Assembly (NCBI GenBank): GCA_947179485.1
Contig: OX359247.1
Location: forward strand, 7,035,060 to 7,099,059
Direction of reading: 5' to 3'
From: Allacma fusca
Lineage: Eukaryota > Arthropoda > Collembola > Symphypleona > Sminthuridae
DNA length: 64,000 bases
Made by a program: the position numbers and the translations under genes
Notes under the pieces: generated by a model
Databases searched by the model: none
What the model was told of the DNA's origin: nothing
What the model saw: only the letters and a program-made list of their open reading frames with translations
Shown: positions 10,779 through 22,148 of the stretch, piece after piece
Layout of the letters: each line of letters starts with the position of its first letter
How positions within the stretch are numbered: position 1 is the stretch's first letter

Positions 10779-11764
10779 TAATTATTTATTCTTCGCAACC
10801 GCAATCTTGCTCAATATTGACCAGTTGCATTCCTATTAATTATTGTTAATTATAAAAATTTTAAATTTGCATGCCTCAATAACAGTGAACTTACAAAAAC
10901 CCATTTCCAATGCATCACTTCATTCAGACATAATTCAGAATCATTTTAACTTTAAGAATCATTTAGATACCAAAAGATTTAACGTAAGAAATTTAATTTG
11001 TATGAAATCTCCGTTTGTGAATTTTCATTGTCCCTAAACTTGCACCTCATTACTATTAAATCTTTAAATCACAAATGGCGACAGACACAACGAACGTTCC
11101 GTGACCAATTTAACCACATAATAATGTGTGTATTTTGTCAAAGTAAATCTCACCAAATGAAATTAGTCATCCGGATTTGCACTGAATCATATTATCCTGT
11201 CTAGCACAAGAATTTAGCAATTAACTGGAAATTAGTTGATTCTGAGAAACGAACGTGCATGATTTTCATTGAATGTAAAAAGTAGCACATGATGATACAA
11301 ATGTACATATGTTGTGCCCACACGAAAAGTTGTGACACTCAAAAGATTTTCCAGCCGGATTATAAATAACGAAGTATGTACATATGTACATACATATATA
11401 TACCGTATTCCAAGAGAATAATTTGTGACTGTATGACAAGGCTGAATTTTCCAGCGTAACTTTAGCTACTAGTTGGATGCTGGATAGAAATCATGATACC
11501 ATAATGCTCAGTGATGTCACAATGAATACGCACAGAATGTTTATTCATGGTAACCGTGAAAATCATTTAGCATTAATTATATAACCTACATTATATATGT
11601 ACGTACACAAACTCCAAAATCCTCCCTTCCTCGCATGAAAAGTTACCAGAGAGCGTCTCATTTCTGCTTCAGCTTCCCTTTTCTTCGGATCTTGGAAGTA
11701 GGAAAGCATTGAGAGATAAGAGGATTTAGTATAACATTCAGATAGGGAGCATCTCTTATTCAAG

Positions 11765-12442
11765 ATGTACTCAAAAACTATTGCAATTTTGTTGGTTATC
11801 TTCGCCACAGTTGCTTTTGGAGCTCCCGGGGGACGTGGGGAAGATAGAACTAAATTAAGATTTAGAGTCTCAGGCCGGTAAGGACCTTTTATTTTTCTTA
11901 GGCTTGTTACACCAAATCTATAAAGTACTTCTCAAAAATTCTATCCCACCTTACAATTGTGTGTCAAGGCTGACTTCCATGTTGTTCCTATTTCAGTCAA
12001 CTTAAGGATAAGGACACTTTTACCTCCATCGATCCCTACGTGGAAATATATTATACTGAAAATGAAGGAACGAGTGAAACCAGTCTGGGACGCTCAAAAA
12101 CCATTTCAAATTCCCAAGATCCTGACTGGTCTGACATTTTCACTTTCGATTTTGACAGATACAAGCGTCAGGTAATGTCTGGCCTGGATTTTCATTTTTA
12201 CATTCTGTCAATTTGTATAAATGGCTTAATAATAGTTTATTATATGGGGAATTATTTGACTGCTTATTGAAAGAGAAATTACATTTCAGCGCTGGCACTT
12301 CAAAGTCTACGATCATGACTTTCTCCGTCGAGACGACAAAGCCGGAGAGGTCTGGGTAACTGTGAGTGACTTTGTGGACAGTGACCAGCACTTGCAAGTC
12401 AACCTGAACAAGAAGGGCTACCTCATCATTAAAAAAGCTTAA
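11765..12442 (+). CDS. Secreted single C2-domain protein, array copy 3
   Basis: Model: join(11765..11877, 11997..12171, 12290..12442), 146 aa. The signal peptide starts MYSKTIAILLVIFATVAF and is followed by a short Gly/Arg-rich linker. The C2 core has intact loop 1 (KDTFTSIDPYVEIYY, Asp44 and Asp50), the NSQDPDWSDIFTFDFD strand-4 motif and loop 3 (KVYDHDFLRRDDKAGE). All introns are GT-AG and fall at the same positions as in copies 1 and 2. The first half of the coding sequence is closest to copy 2. A polyadenylation signal (AATAAA) lies near 12557. Likely the same biochemical role as copy 2; tissue of expression unknown. Confidence 0.9.
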
Positions 12443-13050
12443 GACCAGATATCTACTTTATTTTTTTGGAAATAGAAACTTTTGTCATTCATTTCTATTG
12501 TAACTGTAATTGTAATGTCACCGTGCCATTGTAACAATCAAAGGACTTGAGCCTCAATAAAATTGATATTTACGATAATTCCATTGGATTGTTTTTTCCA
12601 TTGAAAGTCATATTGATACTAATGATACTTGTTACATAGGGTAGTAGGTTATGAATACACATATGCATGTAATTATGTGTAATTGTATTTACTCGTGTGG
12701 ACATGCTTTAATGAATTGTATTTTCTTAGAAAGAGATAAATATGCGCAGTTACAAAGCTAATGGGGAGAGCTGCTTGATTTTAATTAAATTAATTATTCA
12801 AAATGAATTTAAGTAATTACTTGTTATGTGAAAGACAATTTCATATTCAGCTTGTATTTTATCCCTGGTTGATCCACGGATTTTGCAGTATACGTTTCTC
12901 CTTGTCCCGAGTTATATATTCTTTCATAAATATGTTATAGTACATTAATCAATACATTCTACTGTAGGATGTACATAAGTTATATGTCTAGTAGTAATTG
13001 TAATAGTATATTAAGATTAAGCTTTAATTTAATTTTCTTGAGTCACTGGG

Positions 13051-13549
13051 TCACACCTGAAGTTGAGGCTCTGGTTGGGAAGATAAGGCTTCAATCTGAG
13101 CTTTCCTACGACTACCATGACCACAAGGCGTGAGAACTTCTGACGTCTCTCCACAGCCGTCCAATTTACAGACCCTGGAAGCAATTACATCAGCACTGGG
13201 CCAAGAAATAATAATACGCTTGTCATTTACTTTTATCTCGGTTGAGCAGGTAGCTCCGGGAGAGTCACAGGAGTCTATTTTTAATTGAGAATACAAGGGT
13301 AAGTCCAGATCATAGCGTTCCTTTTCCATGGAAGTGGAATCCCTTTCACGAGACCAACTTTTTGCACAATGGTGGGAGAGCACTCCTGCAAAACCGGGAA
13401 AATGTCCTGTCATGACTTTGGGATCCTCAACATAAATCCAGTGACACGTAAAGATGAAAAAGTATTTTGTTATGTAGGAACTTACCATCCGAGTCGTAGG
13501 ATAATATTCCCAGAAATTTAAGCACTGCTACTGCCCAGAACGAGATCAT
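13051..13549 (-). CDS. Small secreted cysteine-containing protein, unknown function
   Basis: Model: complement(join(13051..13385, 13486..13549)), 132 aa. Exon 1 encodes a signal peptide (MISFWAVAVLKFLGILSY) and ends in a GTAAGT donor. The acceptor TTTTGCAG at 13387-13386 restores phase and gives DGVLSHHCAKSWSRERD. The mature protein has charged, hydrophilic stretches and seven cysteines, including SCDSPGATC, RVCKLDGCGE and TPCGHG. I recognise no family. The frame also reads back across part of the intron, so an alternative longer exon 2 is formally possible, but it would not join exon 1 in phase. It lies between the C2 array and the transporter array, on the transporter strand. Confidence 0.6.
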
Positions 13550-15022
13550 TTCTCAAGGTGTACAAACGGGTTGGGAGAGTTAAGTTGAAATTCTTATTAT
13601 GGAGCAACCGGTGGGAAATTATTTTCACACTGAGAATTTTTTTCGTCTGGTATGAGTCGCAGTTCTTGCTTATCTAAAAATCTAAATGTCAATATCAAGC
13701 TTTCATATACAAGTAGCAATGACCTTCAGTTATCATAGTAATCATCTCTGGGGGCATCTTAAATCAAAGAAACTAATTACGCTGACTGTTGCTAAATATC
13801 ACAGGCAGTAGCTACCCTTTGTGTTCACACATATTTTCATAGTTTAAAATCGTATTGAGTATAATTTACTAATAATAATTATTATTATTCTGGTATTATT
13901 TCCAATAATCCAATTAGCCTCTGCAGGAACAATTCATTGAAGAAATGATCTCACTATGTTGTGAATATTTTTGTGTCTCAACTCATTCTATTCACAACCT
14001 ACATTTGTACATATGTGCGTCTAGGTCTAGAAACACACGTACAGAACAATAAATGTGATGAAGCAATTGCTTGGTTTGTTTCCTTGTAAAAATATTTTAA
14101 TTTTTAAAGTATTGAATGTTTTCCTGATTCGAAAGGTTAAGAAACAAATTTTCTTTGGGGAATTACATTTCTTCTGTTTCCCAGTCCAAGTGTAGGGTCA
14201 GAAAATAGTACATGTGACTGTATGAATATATAAAATGTTTACGTGTATTTAAATGTAATTACCTAGCTCTGTAATATTGTAGCTTCAAAGCCGAGGACTT
14301 ACTTCGTGTTATTTTCAAGGAGGGACGCTTTTTAGCAAATGTTGTCATTACAATTCCGCTATTAGCTTTACTAATTATTACTACACAGGGAATAATAATT
14401 ATTCATGAAATTCTCTTTTCACTCCGGTTGAATATTTAATTAAAGCCAGCTCACTCTCAGCTCATAAATTCAGCAATCCTTAGTCTTTCAAAGATTTACA
14501 TATTTTATTAGTTTTTCGTTGTTTAAATACTACCAGAAGATTATCTAGTGGTCGCAAATCCAGCTTTTAGAGCACCATAAGTGTCAAGTTTTTAAACTTT
14601 TTCAACCGCGTTTTGTCAAGCCAAATGTTGACAATCGGACCTTAGAGCCCGTTCCGTGACCATTAGCAATAATAATTACGAAATTCTTGACACATGCCAG
14701 TTTATTCACACTAAATACCTAAATCAGTACGAGTCTTACATAATTTCCTTAATAAAACAGAGGATAAGAAATTACACAATCAAATTTTTCTTAAACTTCC
14801 TTACATCCACTGGTAAACATAAGTCCAAGCTAAAATCTCATCAGAATTTAAAAAAATACGCTTCTACTGTAAAATACATTTTCAGTAGCTTCATGTAATT
14901 TTGTACGATATGATTGCATCACATATCTTAAACGAATACTACATACTTGAACATACATGAGACCGCTAAAAACTAGAAATACACGTATAATTTCACATGG
15001 TACATTATTAATATCAGCCCAA
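13550..15022. other. Intergenic DNA, downstream of transporter A
   Basis: No gene recognised. The right end (about 14,800-15,020) shares wording with the equivalent region downstream of transporter B (about 20,270-20,475), for example ATAATTTCACATGGTA. This marks the 3' side of the duplicated unit. Confidence 0.5.
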
Positions 15023-16734
15023 TTAAAATCCCGCTTGAGGGCTGGACTCCCTAGACACTCGCTTCCTTATGACTGTCATATAGTAGATACTGGAGAACGT
15101 GACGGTGCACATTGCCAAACTAAAGAAGATGACATACATCAACACTAATGGGTTCCACTCTACAGAATCCCCCACAATTAATGGATACACCGCTGACACC
15201 ACTCCACCAACAATAAGCAACAGTGCCCCAATTAAGTTTGTGATTTTCAAATGCTTCTCAATGTGATCATAAACACAAGCAAACACAGTTGAGTATCCCA
15301 AACCCAAAAGAGCAGACCCCACCCAGAGTAGGGTTAGATTTGAGTTTGCAAAAATCAATAAAATGACGTTCCCCGTAGTGGCGAAGATTAAGTTAAAAAC
15401 TAAAATGAGTGCTGGGGATACTTTCTTGTAGGAGATTAGGATCCCAGCTAATCGTCCCGCAGTGTAAGCACCAGTCAAGCCTGAAAGTACGGCAGCTCCG
15501 TCTGGTTCAGAAAGTCTGAGATCAGTGTAATGAGTAAATGTTGGCAAAAACTGGAACGTACACAGTTCCATGCCTTGGTAAAAGCCTAAAACGAATGCGG
15601 ACAGTGTTATCAGTGTTATTTTGTCCCAGTCCAAGTTCTTAATCTTTGTAAGTAATTTTTCAATTGAGCCTGTATCACCCTCAGGTGAGGTGTAATAATC
15701 TTCATTCACTTGGTTTTCTTCTGACGGGTCCTGTGGTGGAGGTACATACTTGTCAAAGAAGAATAAAAATAGGATGATGCTTCCTCCCAGGACAATTATG
15801 CTTCCGCCAATGGAAAGAGGAATGTAAAGTTGGGATTTTTCCGTACTATTTGAGAAGGGCATTGGGGTTGAGTCAATGTCCAACAATGGTGTCTCAGTTG
15901 TGACATTCTGTTTATTATTTTCCTCCTGAAGAAAGGGCTTGAGTAGCATAGGGGCCACTAAGGTCCCAATAGCGAAGGAAAAATACTGGGTTTGAATGTA
16001 CACTCCCGCTTCCCCCCGCCACATTTCCAGCATCCATACAACCTGTGAGGTGTCAAAACCACCGGCAGTGAATCCGATAACTCCTCCGGCGACGAAAAAC
16101 AAAGTCTGTGTTGGCAGATGAGGCACGGCCAAAACACCAGTTGCCATTATGTATAATAAGCCTACGACCATCAGCTGGCGGTTGAAGTAGTTGAAGAGAA
16201 TTCCACCTTCGTAATTTCATAACAAAAATATGTACATACTAGTACATACATACCTATGTACATATAAAATTGCACAAATGCAATAAACCAGAGTTTGACA
16301 TAATTTCCCAGAAGGACGGCCGAAAGAGAAAAGCTTTCTTACAAGTTAAGGCTCCAACTAAGTACGCCAGCAAGATGACGGTGAAAACATCGGAGATTTC
16401 GTCAATAGTCGTCTCATACTTATTTTTCAGCTCTACCAGTGCGGGAGAAAGAAAATTGTATGCCATTCCCTGATGATTAAGTATACATAAAATACACATT
16501 AGTGACAGAGCCTCTTTTCAAGCTCACGTGAGTATTCATTGTTAGAGGAAGTTCCTGGGGTAATGTCTGACCAACATGCCTGACAAATATTTTGGAATCC
16601 TAATTGAAAACATTTGAAAGGAGGAAATCATAATTTGTGGTTATTTTACTTACAAATGAAAAATAGGAAAACCATGCTGCAATGGAAGTGACGCGCTTCA
16701 TTGTCAGGGAAATTTCCTTCACGTGCGTTTCCAT
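15023..16734 (-). CDS. MFS transporter, MFSD4 / sodium-dependent glucose transporter 1 type, copy A
   Basis: Model: complement(join(15023..16206, 16343..16469, 16654..16734)), 463 aa. Exon 1 (27 codons) opens TM1 (WFSYFSF). Exon 2 (42 codons plus 1 nt) gives GMAYNFLSPALVELKNKY and TM2. The large exon 3 holds the rest of a 12-TM major facilitator fold, including the FNYFNRQL loop after TM2, GGFDTSQVVWMLEMWRG, an extracellular loop rich in N-linked sites (about NNKQNVT and FSNSTEK), a charged cytoplasmic loop, then GYSTVFACVYDHIEKHL and a C-terminal VIRKRVS tail. Family members are plasma-membrane sugar or organic-solute carriers; substrate here is unknown. An acceptor AG at 16208-16207 splices phase 1 so the sequence reads LTC-GILFNY. 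First of three tandem copies and the best candidate for a functional one alongside copy C. Confidence 0.88.
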
Positions 16735-19700
16735 TTTGGTTTTTTCAGTGCTAGGGCACGAGTGTATTAAAAAACCGCAGTAGTAGTAGATTTTAAAATG
16801 AGTTGAATTCACATTACGCTTTTCCACTAAATAATTGCACTGGATGAGGTGGAAAAATAATTATATTAATTCAAAATCACTGTGTGCAGCTCACACTATT
16901 GAAACAATACTGACACTCAGCATTGTAGTAATTATATCTATATGTAGATACATGTGCCTCGTACAAGTTGTTGGTCACATTCCTGATAGGGAATCAATTG
17001 AGACACACTGAGCTATTGATTAAGTTTGGTTTTAGGAGGAAATATACGTACAATATAGATATGAGTAAGTACCATTTGGAAATGAATGATTGTTGTGGGA
17101 GTTTTCACCATCAATTATTTATCATACTCAAGCCCCTGACACTGTAAACAACTATATCCATAATCAGTGTAGCTTTACTACTCTATGCCTGGGTTTAGTG
17201 CCCATTTATGTATGCTTGTAGTTTGTAATTTATATATATCAGTGAGCTCGCACGAGTCTGCAATGTCTGCATGTGAGAATTGTCATGAGATAACCTCGCT
17301 TTGCACAAATAATGGATATAGTACGATTGGTGCTATACATTATGAGAACCTTATAAATATGTACATACGTGTATTTATGTACAAGGCCAATTGTTTCATT
17401 ACTATTACCCTCCGTGAATGGAACTGAGCATGTTTTTGTGTGTGCAGAGTCTCACAAAGTATTTTTTCTTTTACTATTGTACGGAAAGAAGCTGGAAAGT
17501 ATTCCAAGCCCAGTTTAGTTGCTTTAGACAATAATCCTCAACAATTATTTTAAAATGCTTCATTTAATGCCAAACATACTACGCATAACTATTTACAGTT
17601 CAGTATATGCATAGATCAGACTCGTACCATTGTGTTTTTAAGTATGGAGGCAAACCAAACATGATGTAAAAATTGATATCAGAAACATTCGGCAAAGTCT
17701 TCAAAAATAAAAGCAGCATGTATGTATGTACATAGGAAGTGGTAATTCAACAAGAAAGCAAATTTTCAGTTGTGATAAGATTTTTTCCGTTAAGCTTACA
17801 AAACATCCTTAATCTTAAGTGCATAATCCTGATGGTGTGTTGAAAAAGGTGCGGCAGAGTTGAATTTTTTCCAGGAAAGCAATTAAACCATGAACATAAA
17901 ATCCTAACATTGCTTGTCACTTGTCACTATTGACTGTCGTTGCCGCCAGTAATGACATTGGCCAGTGAAATTACATTTAAAAATCTGAGAAACAGTTTTA
18001 TGAGAATGGAATATAGAAGCATTTATACTTGCTTGAATAAGCAATATTTTTTTGGGATTCTCCAACAATGTTTGTATGTGTGAATGTATGCATGTACATA
18101 CATACAAGCACCCTGCAGTTTGTTTCACCCACTTTACAACAAAATCATTGTAATAATGGTAACATTATTTTTTTGCTAACTATTTGCGATCATAAAAGTA
18201 TTTTTCAGATGACCTTCGTGAAAACAGGTTAGCTGTTGGAAGTTGTCTTAAAGTGCGTTCCTATCGGGACTTGTGAAATATTCTAGTTAAAATAGACAAT
18301 TGACCAAATAATTAAAAGTAGCAGTTTCTCCCAGTCCAAACCTACTCCATAATATGGAGCTACCTGGAGAATTTTTCTACACATTGAAATACGACTGGCA
18401 GATCTTTTGCAGAATTTGAGTAAAGAATTACACAGGCTCAAAATATTAACAGAAATATAAAGACTCGGAAGTTCTTCTAACGTAAATGATGCCCATGAAA
18501 CATTTAAAAAACTGTAGACTTGAAAATATATACATATAAGAATGAAACGACAAGTAACCAGACAATTATTGACAGGTTAGTACTACAAAATTTTAGGGTA
18601 GCCATGTGGCCAGTTCTGATTACTTTACAACACTGCGTGATATTCACTTGAATCCTACTTCATAATGGCACACAACGCTATCCAGTAGCTTTTAACTGAC
18701 ACGGTAATTTAAAAATTGATCGTGTCTGATAATATGGAGTGAAAAAGACTGCTCATTAAAACTGCCACTACACTTGACTTGAGGCTATGGACTGTGTATA
18801 TAAAATAGGCTTAACTTGAATTCCATGTATTGTGGTCAGTTATCATTATAATTCTTTATTTTATTATCTATTTTTGTGTGAGCCTCTGGATTTATGTATA
18901 TATGTAATTACATAGAGGTACACAAGCAATAGTCTGCATGTCCCCATCAGGATGTGTGGATGGAAATAGGTCAGCTCCGATTATTTTCCATGGAATGGTG
19001 ACAGAGTTTTTTGGACACAAATAATTTGGGAAATGAAACGAGAGATGTGTGGGACTCGATGACCTTAATAGAATCATAATAAGTGTAATGCAGCCGAGCG
19101 GAACTCTTTTACGCTTGAATTTTAAAATTCTCAATTGCACTCGTTTGGTCATTTGGATTGACGTCCTTCATAATTAAATTTCATTGCCGTTGACTCGCAT
19201 ATGTCCTCCAATTCTTTCATATGATACTTCCTATGCAAGTTCGACATTTATGACTGCATATAACACAACATTAAAACGTGCTGTAGCAATCTTAAGTTGT
19301 AGTGTTGTAGTGAGACAGTCACTATATATATCCCTTCTCACCGACATTGTATGGGAGTTTGGAATCTTGCAATTATCGTAGGGTTATATGTGAAATCATA
19401 ATTTAGAACAATCTCCATACGTTTTGGAAATGTTAATTTATGTTTCTATAAAGTAGAGGAATCTATTAGGAATTTGTTTGAATGAGCTAAAGGCAATGAT
19501 TAGTTTATTGCGTTCCTGAACCTGTCTTTCTGAACTTTCCAAGTTTGTTAGAAATAACACTTGAAATTAGGTAATTGCTGGGGTTCACTACATTAGCTAC
19601 CCTAAACAGATGCAGGCTGTATGTGCTGGACAAGTTCGTAAACATTTTTAGTTTGTTTTGCAATGTGCAAAGGCAATATAGTGCTTCAAAAGCTCATTTC

Positions 19701-20476
19701 AAACTGTCATGTTATTTATACAACCCATCACCAGATTCATTCGGGAACCGGAACTGATGTTTACATATTTTCTCTACATGCAAATATAATTACATGTAAA
19801 CACTAGGTATAAGACTATCGGAGCCAATTCGGACGCAGTGGAGACGCAAAACATACATGCATAAAACTGCAGCTAATTACACTCATCGTACCATTCAATG
19901 AATGAATGAGGGATACAGTATAAACATTACTGACTGGAGTATAACTCATGTGAGGCGAAGGAACCAAAGCATCACAAGAGCAATTCCCATCCCATGCAAA
20001 TAAGACAGGACAATCATACACAAAATATGCGATTTCTAACAAAATACAACTTGAGGAGGAAAATAAAAATACAGTATCAATGCACGCATTGAAAAATTCA
20101 TCCAATGAAAAATATTGACATTTAGTGAAAGACATGTTTTTTTTGTAATATTAAACGATAAGTGATTTAAGCATTACATACTCTTAACGAGGCTATTCTC
20201 AACGTTAGGTCACGCCTTCATTTTTTAAACTTCTTTTTATATGCACACGCACTGATGAATATATGAACAAGCAAATATCTCATCAGAATTTAAGAATATG
20301 AATTTAAAAAATAGATTTTCTGTAGTTTTACAACCTATTTGTCATTTTGCAAAATAATACGCTATACATACATTACTTATCCTCCATGAGTACTCATTGT
20401 ACACATATTAGACCCCTATAAACTAGGATTATGTACATACTCATAATTTCACATGGTATATTTTCAGTCAGTCAAA
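16735..20476. other. Upstream region of transporter A, part of a segmental duplication
   Basis: No coding gene seen in about 3.7 kb. Blocks of this DNA recur in the same order upstream of transporter B: about 17,070-17,130 with 22,470-22,530; 17,840-17,960 with 24,850-24,960; 18,590-18,870 with 25,580-25,860; 18,990-19,180 with 26,000-26,180. The strongest block is 18,600-18,720, which reads almost unchanged near 25,600-25,710. Frames inside these blocks are not conserved between the copies, which argues for non-coding sequence. Confidence 0.65.
18590..18870 (+). promoter_or_regulatory. Conserved non-coding block with TATA-like box and initiator-like motif
   Basis: A run starting GCCATGTGG and including ACAACACTGCGTGATATTC is retained between the two duplicated upstream regions. 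It is followed in both by GTATATAAAAT and, about 40 bases later, TCAGTTATC. Surrounding sequence has diverged much more. It could be an enhancer, a promoter of an unannotated non-coding transcript, or simply a slowly evolving remnant. The counterpart is at about 25,580-25,860. Confidence 0.35.
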
Positions 20477-22148
20477 TTAAAATCCCTCTTGAGGGATAGA
20501 CACTCGCTTCCTTATGACTGTCAAGTAGTAGATACCGGAAAATATGACGGTACACATTGACAAACTAAAGAAGATGACATACATCAACACTAATGGCTTC
20601 CGCTCTACAGAATCCCCTACAATTAATGGATATACCACTGGAACCAGTCCACCAACAATAAGCAACAGTGCCCCAATTAAGTTTGTGACTTGTAAGTGCT
20701 TCTCAATGTGATCATAAACACAAGCAAACACTGTTGAGTATCCCAAACCCAAAAGAACAGCCCCCACCCAGAGTAGGGTTAGATTTGAGTTTGCAAAAAT
20801 CAATAAAATGACGTTTCCCATAGTGGCGAAGATTAAGTTAAAAAGTAAAATGAGTGCTGGGGATACTTTCTTGTAGGAGATTAGGATCCCAGCTAATCGT
20901 CCCGCAGTGTAAGCACCAGTCAAGCCTGAAAGTACGGCAGCTCCGTCTGGTTCAGAAAGTCTGAGATCAGTGTAATGAGTAAATGTTGGCAAAAACTGGA
21001 ACGTACACAGTTCCATGCCTTGGTAAAAGCCTAAAACGAATGCGGACAGCGTTATCAGTGTTATTTTGTCCCAGTCCAAGTTCCTTATTTTTTTAAGTAA
21101 TTTTGCCATTGAGCCTGTATCATCCTCAGGTGAGGTGTAATAATCTTCATTCACTTGGTTTTCTTCTGACGGGTCCTGTGATGGAGGTACATACTTGTCA
21201 AAGAAGAATAAAAATAGGATGAGGCTTGCTCCCAGGACAATTATGCTTCCTCCAATGGAAAAAGGAATGTAAAATTGCGATTCTTCCGTATTGTTTGAGG
21301 ACAGAATTGCGGTAGAGATACTGTCTGGAAATGATACTCCATGTGTGGTATTCTCTGTCTTACTTTCCTCCAGAAGAAACGGCTTCATCAACATTGGAGC
21401 TACAATTGTCCCAATAGCGAAGGAAAAATACTGGGTTTGAATGTACACTCCCGCTTCCCCCCGCCACATTTCCAGCATCCATACAACTTGTTAGGTGTCA
21501 AAACCACCGGCCGTAAATCCGATAACTCCTCCGGCGACGAAAAACAAAGTCTGTGTTGGCAGATGAGGCACGGCCAAAACACCAGTTGCCATTATGTATA
21601 ATAAGCCTACGACCATCAGCTGTCGGTTGAAGTAGTTGAAGAGAATTCCACCTTCGGAATGTCGTAACAAAAATATGTACATATATACAATTGTCCATAT
21701 GGAAAAAAAACAGAGTATGACATAATTTCCCAGAAGGATGCATGAACACGAAATACTTTCTTACAAGTTAAAGCCCCAACTAAGAACGCCAGCAAAATGA
21801 CCGTGAAAACACCGGAGATTTCGTCAATAGTCGTCTCATACTTATTTTTCAGCTCCACCAGTGCGGGAGAAAGAAAACTGTACGTCATTCCCTAATGATT
21901 ATACGTAAAATACACATTAGTGACAGAGCCTCTTTTTAAGCTCATGTGAGAATTCAAAGGAAGTTCCTGTGGTAATTAACATGTCAGAAAAATTAATTTT
22001 GAACCTAATTTAATACATCAGAAGCGAGGAAATAATAGTAGTGGTAATTTGTGGTTAGTTTACTTACATAGGAAAAATAAGAAAGCCAAATGGCAATGGA
22101 AGTGACACGCTTCATTTTCAGGGAAATTTCCTTCACTTGAGTTTCCAT
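20477..22148 (-). pseudogene. MFS transporter copy B, interrupted by one in-frame stop
   Basis: Model if intact: complement(join(20477..21651, 21765..21891, 22068..22148)), 461 codons, same exon structure and phases as copy A. Exon 3 contains TAA at 21493-21491 exactly where copy A has TCA (Ser) in GGFDTSQVVW. The protein would stop after about 122 aa, in the early membrane segments. No other frameshift or stop is visible, splice sites are intact, and the downstream 333 codons stay open, so the lesion is recent, polymorphic, or a sequencing error. Large parts match copy A almost perfectly at the DNA level, including silent sites; the extracellular loop (about residues 145-180) is clearly diverged. 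If the stop is real the gene is probably dead, unless it is read through or translation reinitiates at the MLEMW methionine. Confidence 0.82.

Noticed and set aside
18892..19152. Possible small gene conserved between the duplicated upstream regions (with 25840-26082)
   Set aside because: The DNA blocks align but the frames do not encode similar peptides, so conservation is not at protein level.
19815..20135. 106-codon minus-strand frame rich in Ser and Cys
   Set aside because: No signal peptide, no homologue in the duplicated copy-B region and no splice partner; treated as chance.
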